A DNA stretch of 64,000 bases from positions 8,510,501 to 8,574,500 of the forward strand of contig BRKX01000017.1 of NCBI GenBank assembly GCA_026008535.1, in the 5' to 3' direction. The translations under genes and the position numbers were made by a program. This document shows positions 11,331-21,450 of the stretch, one piece after another. Each line of letters opens with the position of its first letter. Positions within the stretch are counted from its first letter, which is position 1. The notes under the pieces are model-generated. The model saw only the letters and a program-made list of their open reading frames with translations, was not told where the DNA came from and ran no database searches. This stretch comes from Perilla frutescens. Lineage: Eukaryota; Streptophyta; Magnoliopsida; Lamiales; Lamiaceae.

Positions 11331-12720
11331 ACAAATCAAAAGGTCTTTTGCACGGGTTGTAACGGGGCTAGGGTGCACAGGTAGGATAAAAAGGATGAAA
11401 TGACTCAAATAATTGAAAACATGTAAGCATATCAGAACACATGTACCGAGTTCATTTGTAACTTCTCAAATAGCTCCATGAAATCGAAAATTACATGTCG
11501 GTTTCCATAATACAGGGCAATAATAAAATTTACAACAATCATGTACGAGCTCTTTCCTCCCTGCCCTTCCTATTTCTTATTTACATTCACTTTCTCTTTT
11601 TTTTTTCTTTTTCTCTCTTTATTTTTTCTTTTTTTCCCTTTTTTTATATAGAATAGGACAGGGGTTTACACACTTTTCAGTTTTCCAGCACCAACATCTT
11701 CAAGTAAAGTCCAAACTCAGCTCAACACAACACAATATTACTTACATGTTTTCATGGGAAAAGAGCAGGCCAAAAAGGGCTGAGGCTTAATTATTGAGTG
11801 GCTGTTAATAAGAAAGAAATGATTTAGGCACAATCGAGCTCACTAATGGATAGTTTCGGGTGTGGATAATTTATTCAGGCCAAAGTAATGGTTAATCCTA
11901 GATGTCTTTATCATTTTTATGCAAAAGAAAACTCACAAGCGATGGGATTATGGCAACAGGGCAAATCAAAAATCCAGCACTCGAGTCAGACACACTCAGC
12001 TAAAGAATGAAAATGAGCTTTTTCATATAACTATCACGTTCAACAAGCTCAAATCTCACAATTTAGAAGGTTTCATCAAATTTGATCAAGTTTGCACATT
12101 TCATCATCTAAAAACACATACGAGCATAAGCACAGATTAATCATAAGAGAACAACATTCAATCAAGACAAATCCATATAATAATCCCTCTTTCGTATCCA
12201 ATCCAGTTCAGACATGCCAATGACTCGACAAAACCAAATAATTTTTTTAGAATAATAAAAACCTGCAAAAGTAAAAAACCAACAACTCCCCCCCCACACT
12301 TAGACAACACAGTGTCCTCACTGTGCAAAAAAGGGAGTGACACTAAATAACAATAGAAAAGCATAAGAAAAATAAATGCAGAGGGTAGAAGAGGCAAACT
12401 ATGGCAGTCAGAGATCGGGAAAAGTTAATGACGGCCTGCTCTACAGCTGCGAGTAGGGGCGGTGCTAGAAGATGGACCTGCACTATCTCTTATTTTTTTT
12501 ATAATAAAACTAACAAAAGAAAATAACCAAAATAAATAAATAAAAAAACAAAATAAATAAAATAAAACAAAATTAAAATAAATGAAAATAAACGAACTAA
12601 AAAAACAAAATAAGAGAAAATAAAAAGAATGAAATAAAATAAAACGAAAAGAAAGCAGGTAAAAGCACGGGTTGCCTTCCGAGAAGAGCCCTTGTTTAAC
12701 GTTCGAGACTCGACACAATC
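11331..12720 (-). other. 3' internal region of Athila-type element P
   Basis: Non-coding on both strands as far as I can tell. On the minus strand, about 12270-12325 has GTGAGGACACTGTGTTGTC followed by TAAGTGTGGGGGGGG, the motif that follows the polyprotein in Athila/Calypso-type gypsy elements. 11590-11650 is a T-rich run and 12485-12660 is an A-rich run of AAATAAA-like units; open frames over the latter are low-complexity artefacts. RT, RNase H and integrase, expected between 12720 and this region, are missing. The region ends at copy B, and no 3' LTR was recognised. Confidence 0.55.
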
Positions 12721-12729
12721 AAAACTCGA

Positions 12730-13460
12730 TCACATGATAAATTCGAGGGTAGCCAAATCTACTTCGTCGAGAGTAGTCATTTCCATCCCCGCACTTTTAT
12801 GCTTTTTCAAAAGCTCGACCAGCCTTGCTTCTTGCTCTTTGCAAAGAGCATTGCTCATGATGACATGCAGCATGTCTTGCTCTCCCAGAAAAACATATTT
12901 CAGATGCTCCGAAAGAACCTTCAATTCCATCATTGGAGCTTTCATAATAGATGGCAAAATTGGCTCTGAGTTGGTCGGTATATGCATACTGCTTGACAGA
13001 TGCCGAGTGGGAAACTCCCTGGTCGAATACAGCTGCATGATGACATCTCGAATCTCTTCATCATCTTCTGTTATTGCAGTGGTTTTAGTCAGCCCACCAA
13101 AAAGTACTTGTTCCAACCTATCTTTCTTGGGAAAGAGCTTAATAGCATCAATCAGCGGCAAATTAATCTCTATCTTCTTGAACAACTCAATGATCTATAT
13201 TTCATCATCCTCCTTATTTCGAACCAACCTGGAAGGAAAAAGTGCTGAAATAAGAGGTTGATAATTAAAAACTTTGGGTTCCATACATACCTTAGGTGGA
13301 AGAGATTTGTCAGGTTGTTTTTCCTCTGCAATGGATTCCTTCTTTTTCACTTCAACATACTCTTCCATCTCTGTTTCTTTCTTCTTAGTCTCGAATTTGA
13401 CTAACTTATTCCCACTTCTTAAAGTTACAGCGCAAACATGTAATTTTGGATTTATTTCAG
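12730..13460 (-). pseudogene. Athila-type gypsy: protease-region linker of polyprotein P
   Basis: Minus strand, continuing from gag. 13460-13262 encodes a Lys/Glu-rich linker (KFETKKKETEMEEYVEVKKK) ending in PPKVCMEPK. After a stop near 13196, an open frame of 151 codons (13185-12730) starts FKKIEINLPLIDAIKLFPK, followed by MELKVLSEHLKYVFLGE and LLKKHKSAGMEM. In plant Athila/Tat polyproteins the block 'FxKIxINxPLxDAIxxxP' precedes the aspartic protease, and 'LKxLPEHLKYxFLG' comes just before RT. Here the two blocks are close together, so most of the protease itself is missing. Sequence is lost after 12730. Confidence 0.78.
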
Positions 13461-14859
13461 TTTGAGATGGGAGTTTCCCCTAATTCGCTTGCATCTTGTT
13501 CATTTGAGTGGCGAGTTGGGTGATTTGAGTGCTCATACTTCCCAAGGCAGCATGTGTCTCTTGTTGGAAAGCTTTCTGACTCTACACCAGACTATTAATA
13601 AGTGCACTGTTCTACTCCAAACACTTTATGATATCATTCATGCTTGGTGCAGCATGATCGGTTTGGGCATACTGACCACCCTGCGGCTGCCTCTGAGGCA
13701 AAACTCCATGCACCTTTTGATCTGGCTATCTCCAGCCGAAATTAGGATGATCCCTCCAACCTGGGTTATATGTGTTCGAGTACGGATCATAATTTCTCTG
13801 TCTCAGGGCATCTTGCTGAACATCACCGGACCCATAGCATGTTTACTCGGTTGGAAAATCTTGCAAAGTAGGGCAAGCATCAGTAAACTGGCCATTTGTT
13901 TAGCACACTCCACATCGGACATTCTGTGTCTGCACCACGGCTAGACCTCGGACCAGAGAAGTCAGAGCATCGATCTTCTCATTGACACCAGAGCTGTCTG
14001 CTCACTCAACTTCCTTCACAGGTCAATATCGGTCATCGTCTTCATCTTCATACTGCTGACCTCTAGAGACCATGTCGATGATAAGTTGTTTTGCTTCTGC
14101 TAAGGTCTTGTTTGTGAGAGATCCTCTGCTAGCAGCATCAATAATTTTCTTGTCAAAAGTTGACATGCCACGATAAAAATAGTTAGTGAGCAACTGATAT
14201 TCAGAGAAACTGTGGCCCGATCATTTGCGGCATAATTATTGGAATCTCTTCCAGTAGTCTGCTAGACTTTCATTCTGCTTCTGCTTGATGCTGCTTATCG
14301 CCATCCTCAAATTTGCAGCTCTGAATTCCAGAAAAAACTTGCGCATGAATTGTTCCTCCAACTTATTCCAGGTGGTAATCAAGCTAGATGGAAGATCAAA
14401 TAGCTAATCTCTAGACCCGCCTTGCAAAGTATGAGAAAACGTTAGTAATCTCAAGTTATCGGAAGAAAAACCTTGAGGGTGAAGAGTAGAGCAGACTAGA
14501 TCAAACTCGGCTAAGAGCTTATGTACACTCTCTCCAGGAAAATCGCCAAACTTAGGTAAAACCTGAATGAAACCAGGTCGTATCTCAGAGTTATTTGCAA
14601 TCGTAGGAAGGACGATGCAAATAGATCGATTGTTTCTGTGGCGACCCAATTCCTTTATCTGAAGTTCTTGCTCAGGTAATTGATTGAGAGCCATGTCTTC
14701 TTCAAAAAACTGATCAATATCAAAATGTTCTGGTTCAGATATAGACGCTTCTTTAAACTCTCTTGCAAGCTTCCTTAACCTTCGTAAAGTTCTCTCCGGC
14801 TCTGGATCAAAAACTAGACTTCCTTTTTGTGAGGATCGAGTCATGTACTTGAAAAACAA
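13461..14859 (-). pseudogene. Athila-type gypsy gag (element P)
   Basis: A minus-strand Gag starting near ATG 14835 (MTRSSQKGS). The first 151 codons are open to 14404 and contain the Athila-type block IRPGFIQVLPKFGDFPGES-VHKLLAEFDLVCSTL and then a LTFSHTLQG segment. Beyond a stop, similarity continues: TTWNKLEEQFMRKFF, IKQKQNESLADYWKRF, a C-rich zinc-binding segment near 13930-13880 (CGVC...DACP), Gln/Pro-rich sequence, and the STQITQLATQMNKMQ coiled coil near 13520. Many stops make it a pseudogene. The PBS and 5' LTR lie directly upstream on this strand. Confidence 0.85.
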
Positions 14860-14920
14860 AACAAAATAAAAATAAATGGCAAACTAAAAATATTAGAATA
14901 ATCACTGCTTAAAAACTGAG

Positions 14921-14937
14921 CCCCGACAACGGCGCCA
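14921..14937 (-). other. Primer-binding site of element P (Asp tRNA type)
   Basis: On the minus strand TGGCGCCGTTGTCGGGG, matching the Asp-tRNA-complementary PBS usual in Athila/Tat-lineage gypsy elements. The LTR end (TGACGCTCCA) lies 5 bases upstream on that strand. Confidence 0.88.
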
Positions 14938-14942
14938 AAATT

Positions 14943-16036
14943 TGGAGCGTCATTTTTCACCAAAAATAATCCGACCAGCAATCAGTATGCCCATACTACC
15001 CAGAATAGTGGCGAGCAAGATCGTCTCCCAAAGGACCGGCGAGAATTATTCAAACCCTTCAGTCTGTAAGTAACCAAACTTTCCAAACGAATTTCTTTGT
15101 TATAGAGTAAAAAAAATAAAGCAAATAGCCATAGAGTAGTTTTCTTAACAGATATAAAAGAATTCCGGCTTCCAATTAACTCCACCCTAACTTAATTATT
15201 CCGATCCTCGATGTAATGATATTTCTAATTAATGCATGCAAACTAGTTATAGTCACCGAAGATACTTTCGACGCGGCCTAATTTCTCCTTAGTTTCTCAA
15301 TAATTAGGAAGACACTTTACCAATTATTTCCCTAATCAACTGACAACCATAAGAGACACTCTATAGATTTAATGAGCCGATAACTTTATGCACTAGAGAA
15401 ACCCGATTCAAAACCAACAAACTCTGACACATGATTGTCGAATTAAGACTGCTCTTCCCTTGATTCTGAAGAATCGATGTACCACTAATTAAACCTAAAC
15501 CCCAATTACAGATGGCCAATTGAATTGGCTACTAATTAATTCCGATTTACTAAATATGTGCACCTACCTAACAGAGCCGAAATAATTAACAACTTTAAAC
15601 ACAAAGAATCACAGATGCATTCAATTAATTAAAGCAAAAGGAACATCTAGATCTCACAGAATAATTATGTCAGGGCTTCGTTAATCTTCACCGGAATAAA
15701 GCGAGCTTTAGCTCAAATTCATAATTGGAGCAACAATGACTCACTTCGGCATTAGAAGGCGGGAGACTCAGAGTCGAAGTAGCAGCAGCTGCACAATTTG
15801 ACGTGTGACAACAGTTCTCCATGAACTGAGAATGTGATTTCGATGGATCAAATGACTTTTGATTTATGGTCGGGAGCTATATATTTGTAGCATGTAAGAA
15901 GAGGTTTGAAACGGTATAAAATTAAGCCAAATATGATGATCAAATTGGCCGAAAATCGCACCGCAAGATGGCTGCAGCAAAAGGTGACGGGACATCAGTT
16001 TTTGAACTGTTTGGCTTCATTTTCAACTTTTTAGGC
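14943..16036 (-). mobile_element. 5' LTR of Athila-type element P
   Basis: The lower boundary is fixed by the PBS: on the + strand the LTR begins TGGAGCGTCATTTTT at 14943. The block near 15010-15060 (minus: a CCTTTGGGAGACGATCTTGC segment) is a common feature of Athila/Tat LTRs. The upper boundary is uncertain, probably around 16036 (...TTTTTAGGCA), where copia J sequence starts. No partner LTR was found at the other end. Confidence 0.6.
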
Positions 16037-16037
16037 A

Positions 16038-17017
16038 TTAATTAAGATAAATTTTTGCATATGCATGATCTATATAGAGAGAAAAAATGTCCAGTACGAA
16101 TTTTGTCAAGTTTGGCCATGATTTGATGATGGAAAAATAGAGAGAAAGTGGGTTGTTATCTGAAGTGGTTCCAAATGAAGAACTAAAGCTTTTGTTTTTT
16201 CTTTTTTTTTTAATATTCTGGTCATGTTTCACCTTTACTTTGACAAATTCTATTTTTCTAGAGCTTTGTCCAGAATATCCAAGACCATGATGAACATTTG
16301 CAGTTTGTCTTAAATTGAGAATCTCGTCCAGATTCTTTGTACCATTGTTGAGCATCCTAATGTTTCTCATAAACATATTTAAGTCTTCATTGACTTGCTC
16401 AATCTCCTTCTTTTGATCACATATGATCTTCTGTAGAGCAATTTTCTTGTCCATCAATTTACTCTTTTCTTGGTTGATCTTTTGATTCCGCATAACAAGA
16501 TTTTTGTTAATTTCAACAACTTCTAGGCACTTGTTGAACATCTCTTGATATATGCTCTCAAGCTCAGAGTCAGTGATCACTTCATCATCTAATTCTTGCT
16601 TAATTGCAAGAGGATCAATATATGATCCACTTAAGCTTGTCTCTTCTTCATTCATTGAGGCATTGCAACTCTTCTTCTTTTTCTTCTGGCACATTCTCTT
16701 TGAATGTGTCCGAAACTTTCACATTCTTTGTACCTTATTCTTTGCTTTGATCTTTATCTTGATCAGTGTTGTTTCTATTGTAAGACTTATGATATAGACT
16801 CAAAGTCGCACTCTTTTACCTTATCTTTGTGTGTGTTTTTAGTACTTTTAATAGAGTCTAGAGTCATATAGGGAGTAAAGTATAACAGGGGGAAGTAAGC
16901 ACATTTTTTTGGATTCATTATGGGTGTAAATGTGGTGCCTACTACGTTAAGGGCATAAAGAGGGTGCTGAAGTTTTGAGAGTCTGTTGCGGATTAAACGC
17001 AGAAATTCAGCAACCAC
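16038..17017 (-). pseudogene. Copia J gag: zinc knuckle and coiled coil
   Basis: Minus strand. Around 16735-16690 a zinc knuckle is visible in one frame (KECESFGHIQREC, with the first Cys replaced by Tyr). A long open frame from 16694 encodes acidic sequence and then a clear coiled coil (about 16560-16320: ESIYQEMFNKCLEV...INQEKSKLMDKKIALQ...KEIEQVNEDLNMF), the domain that follows the knuckle in sirevirus-like Gag. The 3' end (16130-16038) is no longer gag-like. 17017-16787 encodes a further short open frame of uncertain origin. It is the downstream part of the gag whose N-terminus lies at 19115-18318. Confidence 0.72.
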
Positions 17018-18310
17018 CTCTACTCAACAACCTGAATCCACCTCAGCAGCAGTTCCACAAAAGGTGTGGATCAACGGTCATGTAAATGAAGAGAAGAAAG
17101 AGGAAGAGAAGAATAAAAGAAAGGATAAAGGAGATAGAGGGTATGTCAACCACTACCCTGAAAAATCACGACACTACCATGATGGTAAGGTGGAGGGAGA
17201 CCAACTAACTTCATGCCTCTGCGTGGGCTGGGTTGGGCCGTGTGTGGCCGTTTGCAACAACTACAAATATTTGTTTCCATTTTCATTTCGAACACACTCG
17301 AATTCATTTTAGAATTCTGCAATTTTAGTTTTAGTACTTAGTTTGTGAATATTCTGGACAACAGTTGGTAGTTTTGCCCTCGGTTGCTGTGCTCACTTAC
17401 TTTTGCCTAAATCTGAAGTTGGGTCCAGATTTAATCTAGTTCATTTTCATAATCTCATGTGTTGTTTATTTATTCTTGCATTATTATTTATTATGTTTTT
17501 TTTGGCTAAGTAGTTAATGTTCAAGTTGAATATGAAAAGGATATAGATGGTATAAATTAAGATCGATTAGCCTCATGCATACGCATGAGGCTAATCGATC
17601 TTAATTTATCTCGAGTTGATTCCCAACTTCATTCTGGACAGAACGATGACATGACAATGATAAGATTAAGAGTTGGGCATTCTTAATTAAGTCATTGTTT
17701 ATGTAAGTCAAGGTGGAAATAAGGACCGAATCTTGATGAGCCACTAAGTGATAAAGCAGGCACCGAAGCTTGGAGATTGAAGTATAGGTGGATATGGGCA
17801 CACCGCCGAAGGGGTCCCATATGCCAGTATTGGGTTCCTCCGATTGAATGCTGCTATCCTTGCAAACCCTCTGCATGACTCTCTTCGTTGGGTCTTGGAT
17901 ATTTAGGGACTAAGAGTCGCCGACCGTATCGCTCTTAGTTTACATAGTAAGAAGGAATTGTGGGATGTAAGACGACCATACCTGCTCCATATAACCAAAC
18001 AGTCTTATCGAGGTACCTATGGTATTATGCCCAGGATTGCATACACCTACCAAATCCAAACTCACGTTTGACTTGAACATATCATTATTATTATTATTCG
18101 ATTTAGTTTACACTCTAGTTTTTGTTTGCATTTAGTTTTTGCAGGAATGAATTAGTGACAGGAATTCCCCCAAGTTCCATAGGATACAAAGAAAGATATA
18201 AATGTTTAAGTATATGTCGGGCTTTGCCCACGGATGTAATTTTGCACACAAAATGACGGTGTGTCAACTTACAAAAGAGAATTGCTTCTTGTTGTAGAAC
18301 TTGGAGGATG
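17018..18310. other. Unassigned insert inside copia J gag, with hairpin
   Basis: About 1.3 kb separating the two parts of J gag. No recognised gene. An open frame on the minus strand at 17601-17876 (91 codons) has no family resemblance that I know. The segment contains the perfect palindrome 17552-17609. It is probably a nested insertion, but I could not find its terminal repeats or a TSD. Confidence 0.4.
17552..17609. repeat. Perfect palindrome, 27-bp arms, 4-base loop
   Basis: Left arm 17552-17578 (ataaattaagatcgattagc...) and right arm 17583-17609 are exact reverse complements around the loop ATAC. No mismatch was found over 27 bp. Such an arm length is far beyond chance in 64 kb and would form a stable hairpin. 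Confidence 0.97.
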
Positions 18311-18317
18311 GTTGATT

Positions 18318-19115
18318 TTAAGCCCTTTTCAACATTTTTCTGAAATTCTTGGTGATAAGAACCATAGAATTCAACATCTCTTCATTAGGAACATCTTTAT
18401 GAACTTTTTCAGGAACTTTCTCTGAAGTTTCATCTTTTAAGGCAACTCCTTTCCCTTTATCCATGCTCTTGTATTCTTCAAGATTCATCTCAAAGATCCT
18501 GAGAGAACCCATCAGCTTGTCCAGCATCATACTCCTGATATCCTTTGCTTCTTCAATCGCAGCAACTTTGTAAGCAAATATCTTCGGTAGAGATCTCAAA
18601 ACTTTTATAACCAGTTTCTCATCTGTCATTAATTCACCTAATGAAAAATTTCATTAGATATACTTTTCAAGTGGGCATTGAACTCTCTAATGGTTTCATA
18701 ATCAACCATCTTCAAGTTCTCAAATTTGGAGGCAATATTTTAAAGTCTTGAAAGTCTGACATTGTTGTTTTCTTTAAAAGTTGTCTCAAGTATATCCTAC
18801 ACAACCTTGGTAATCTCACATATGGAGATCAGATTGAATGACTCCATGTCCAAAGCGGGAAAATATGGCGTTGAGAGCTTTGGAGTTTGCAATGAACCAC
18901 CTCTTTTGCGGTTCAATCCAGTCCTCCTCTGGAATGAGAGTGTACTTGTCATCTTTGGCAACTGTTGGCTGTGTCCATCCTTCTATGACACTCTTCCACG
19001 CTTGATCATCGATTGATCTGAGAAAGACAATCATCCTCGCCTTTTAGTATGGATAGTTTTTGCCTTCAAAAAGCGGTGGTCTGGCTGTGGATCCTCCTTC
19101 ATTGATAGAACTCAT
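18318..19115 (-). pseudogene. Copia J gag N-terminal (DUF4219/UBN2) region
   Basis: Minus strand. A start at 19115 gives MSSINEGGS then PPLFEGKNYPY, the usual N-terminus of plant copia Gag. After a stop, an open frame follows (19034-18816: MIVFLRSIDDQAWKSVIEGW... then ANSKALNAIF). A later frame (18629-18318) carries the UBN2 C-terminal part (DEKLVIKVLRSLPKIFAYKVAAIEEAKD, LMGSLRIFEMNLEE). Frameshifts and stops make it non-functional. Its start lies ~75 bp inside the PBS, as expected. Confidence 0.85.
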
Positions 19116-19188
19116 GGCTTAAACACCAAATACTTTCACACAATGATGTACTTCCAGTAATCTTTTTGTTTTGAACACAAAATGACAT

Positions 19189-19201
19189 GCTCTAGTACCA
19201 A
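19189..19201 (-). other. PBS-like site of copia J
   Basis: Minus strand TTGGTACTAGAGC, one small rearrangement away from the iMet PBS TTGGTATCAGAGC. It sits directly before the presumed LTR end (ATTTCA) and upstream of gag. Confidence 0.6.
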
Positions 19202-19202
19202 T

Positions 19203-20371
19203 TGAAATTACACACACTTATGTGAAGTATCTATTCTGCAAATGTTCAATGTGAATGTTTATATAAAGTTCATAATAAAGTACATGAACATTATAATGAA
19301 CTTAATTGAAATTGTAGAATGTAAAGCACACAATGAATTGGTAATCATGTTCAGTTAACTGATCTATGTCAGGGGGACTTGTCAATTCTATAAGAAATAA
19401 TTCATTATTACGATGCAATGTTTACTTGGGATATTACACGCAGCTGACCTCCCGTCACTCGATACCCATTCTACCCGTACATCCTCTTACATTGAATTGA
19501 ATCATGAAATCCCCTCACAATCTAGACTCTCTCTATTTAGTTCCCACAAATATTCTCTTTCGAGAAATTTTTTACTATGTATGTAAAGTATTTCAATACA
19601 CGAATATTAGAACATTTAAACCTAATCTAAATACTCGACCGAAACTTATGTGGCTCGGAATGAGCTCTTGTAGAATCTCTCTAGTTCAGTGCAGTCAGTC
19701 TCACTACTAATAAGTTTTGATCTCATGTTATTTATAGATCAATGTACAGCCTTAACAAGGAAATCAAAAATCCTAATCCTATCAGACATCTAATAAGGAA
19801 ATTTTCTTATATAAACAAAATCGAGGACTAGTCTTGTTAGAATTCTTCCATCTTTAAACTTCTGTCTTATTTTCAATCTCATGCTCTCTAAGCTGACTAA
19901 GACATCTTTTAGAATGATCTTGAATCTCTTCTTGGTTGGCAAACTTTGAACAACTTCAATGATCTTGGAAAAACAACATGGATAAAAGATGTTCATGCAG
20001 ACATTCCACGAACTTTGCTATGAACATTGTTGATCTTGATCTTTCACTTCATGTAGCACATCGGAATGACTTGTATATTCACAAACTGACTTTTGGCTAT
20101 CACTCAAGTTATAACAATCTTAATTGTGTCTCGATGCACAACTGTCTTTATCTTCAGCTCAATCCTGTCTTCATACTTGAGCTATCTTCATTAAAGTTCA
20201 GATCACATTCTGCACATCCTTGCGAATGTTTTCCAGTACATCATGTATAATACTTGGAAAATCAAATACTTTAGTATTGATTTATACCTAAAGATCATGA
20301 CAATCAGACACTACTGCAAGTGCAAAGTACAACACTTGATAAACATCTTTGTATAAAGCATAACACTAACA
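19203..20371 (-). mobile_element. Probable 5' LTR of copia J
   Basis: On the minus strand it would run TGTTAGTGTTATGC... to ...GTGTAATTTCA, with TG and CA ends, about 1.17 kb. The inner end is supported by the PBS-like site. The outer end (20371) is a guess from the TG...CA rule and from LINE-like sequence beginning near 20385. No partner LTR was seen. Open frames inside are short and not gene-like. Confidence 0.5.
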
Positions 20372-20384
20372 CACTGGATGCGAA

Positions 20385-20735
20385 GAAAAGAAGCAAAAAA
20401 GTCCTGGCAAACCTTCATTTGGAAAGCGTTTATTCCACAAAAATATCCCTTCTGCATGTGGCATAGATCAGGTGTGCCGTCTTTGTGAATTCACTTTGGA
20501 AACCTCTAATCACTTTGTCTTTGACTATGCAGTGCGAGGGGCGATTTGACAAGCAATCAAAGATTGGATGAAAATAAGACGAGGAAACACTACAATCCTA
20601 AGCACGATTAAATGGTGCAAAAGGGAGAAATGTGAAAAAGAAGATAATGTTAGCTACAGTTATCTATTTTATCTGGCAAGATGTGCACTGGTGTTTGATA
20701 GAGAAAGGTATTTGATCCGGGAGAGATAATTTGGT
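20385..20735 (+). pseudogene. LINE (non-LTR) reverse transcriptase zinc-binding fragment
   Basis: Read in one + frame from about 20468, the sequence gives DQVCRLCEF...ETSNHFVFDYA, then AIKDWMK and TIKWCKREKC. This is the zf-RVT pattern (C-x2-C...H-x3) near the C-terminus of plant LINE ORF2 proteins. The preceding frame carries WKAFIPQKYPFCMW, matching the usual 'IPPKxSFFxW' block. It is a short 5'- and 3'-truncated remnant with stops, lying about 0.7 kb upstream of CCT4. Confidence 0.7.
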
Positions 20736-21280
20736 AGACCAAGGTGCATATGTGTAACCTACTTTATGCGCTTTTTTCAGTTGAGGTTGTACTAATCACA
20801 AAAACCAGCATCAATAGCTTAGTTTCATCACCTTCCTCGGTGGCCTGGCTTACTTCGAATTGTTTGATAAGGTGAAGTTATAAAAATTATTATTATTATT
20901 ATTATTACAACTTGATTGCAGTTGATTAGTGAGGGATGCCCTGTTTTAATGTATTATAGGTTCTACTTATTTTAGATAATGAGAGTTTTTCTTTTCATTC
21001 TGCTTATCCTGGATGAGGGGAGTTTTTTTTTTACTTTTAAGAATTAGTGATCTACCTTGCTTACCGAACATAATATGTTCTAATTACATTAGCTGTAAGT
21101 TGTATCAACTTAAGCCACTTCTACTCCATCCCACTACTCGAACTTATTTGGCGTATTTATTATTCCCTCCAATTTGTTCAAGGCTTCATATTTTATAAAT
21201 ACTTGTACAGCTTTTAATGCTTAGGATTTTTTCCCATAAAAAAAGAGAGAAAATTCGAAAAAGAAAAAAAACGCACAGCA
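20736..21280. other. Intergenic region upstream of CCT4
   Basis: AT-rich, no gene. It contains an (ATT)n microsatellite at about 20886-20907. A TATA-like TATAAAT occurs at 21194-21200, about 250 bp before the CCT4 start codon, and could be its core promoter; this is a weak call. Confidence 0.5.
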
Positions 21281-21402
21281 GTGAGCGTGGTCGTGTCGTA
21301 TAATAATCGTAACATTTTCAAATCTCAAAATAAAATCAATATACTTCCGAATTTCTCTAGAAAACCTAGTTCACTCTCACCTTCCATCTCTCTTTCTCTC
21401 TC

Positions 21403-21410
21403 TAGGGTTT
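21403..21410 (+). promoter_or_regulatory. Telo-box-like motif in CCT4 leader
   Basis: TAGGGTTT within a pyrimidine-rich leader (21370-21440, many CT repeats), 41-48 bases before the start codon. In plants, telo boxes (AAACCCTA) and CT-rich leaders are common in highly expressed growth and translation genes. That this copy is functional is inference. Confidence 0.6.
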
Positions 21411-21450
21411 TGCCTTCTAAATCTCGCTCTCCCTCAAAACTCCCAATCAA

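Noticed and set aside
12425..12718. 97-codon Phe-rich open frame on the minus strand
   Set aside because: It reads through an A/T-rich low-complexity tract of AAATAAA units; composition explains the frame.
17601..17876. 91-codon open frame next to the hairpin
   Set aside because: No recognised motif, no promoter signal, and it overlaps the right arm of the palindrome; not listed as a gene.
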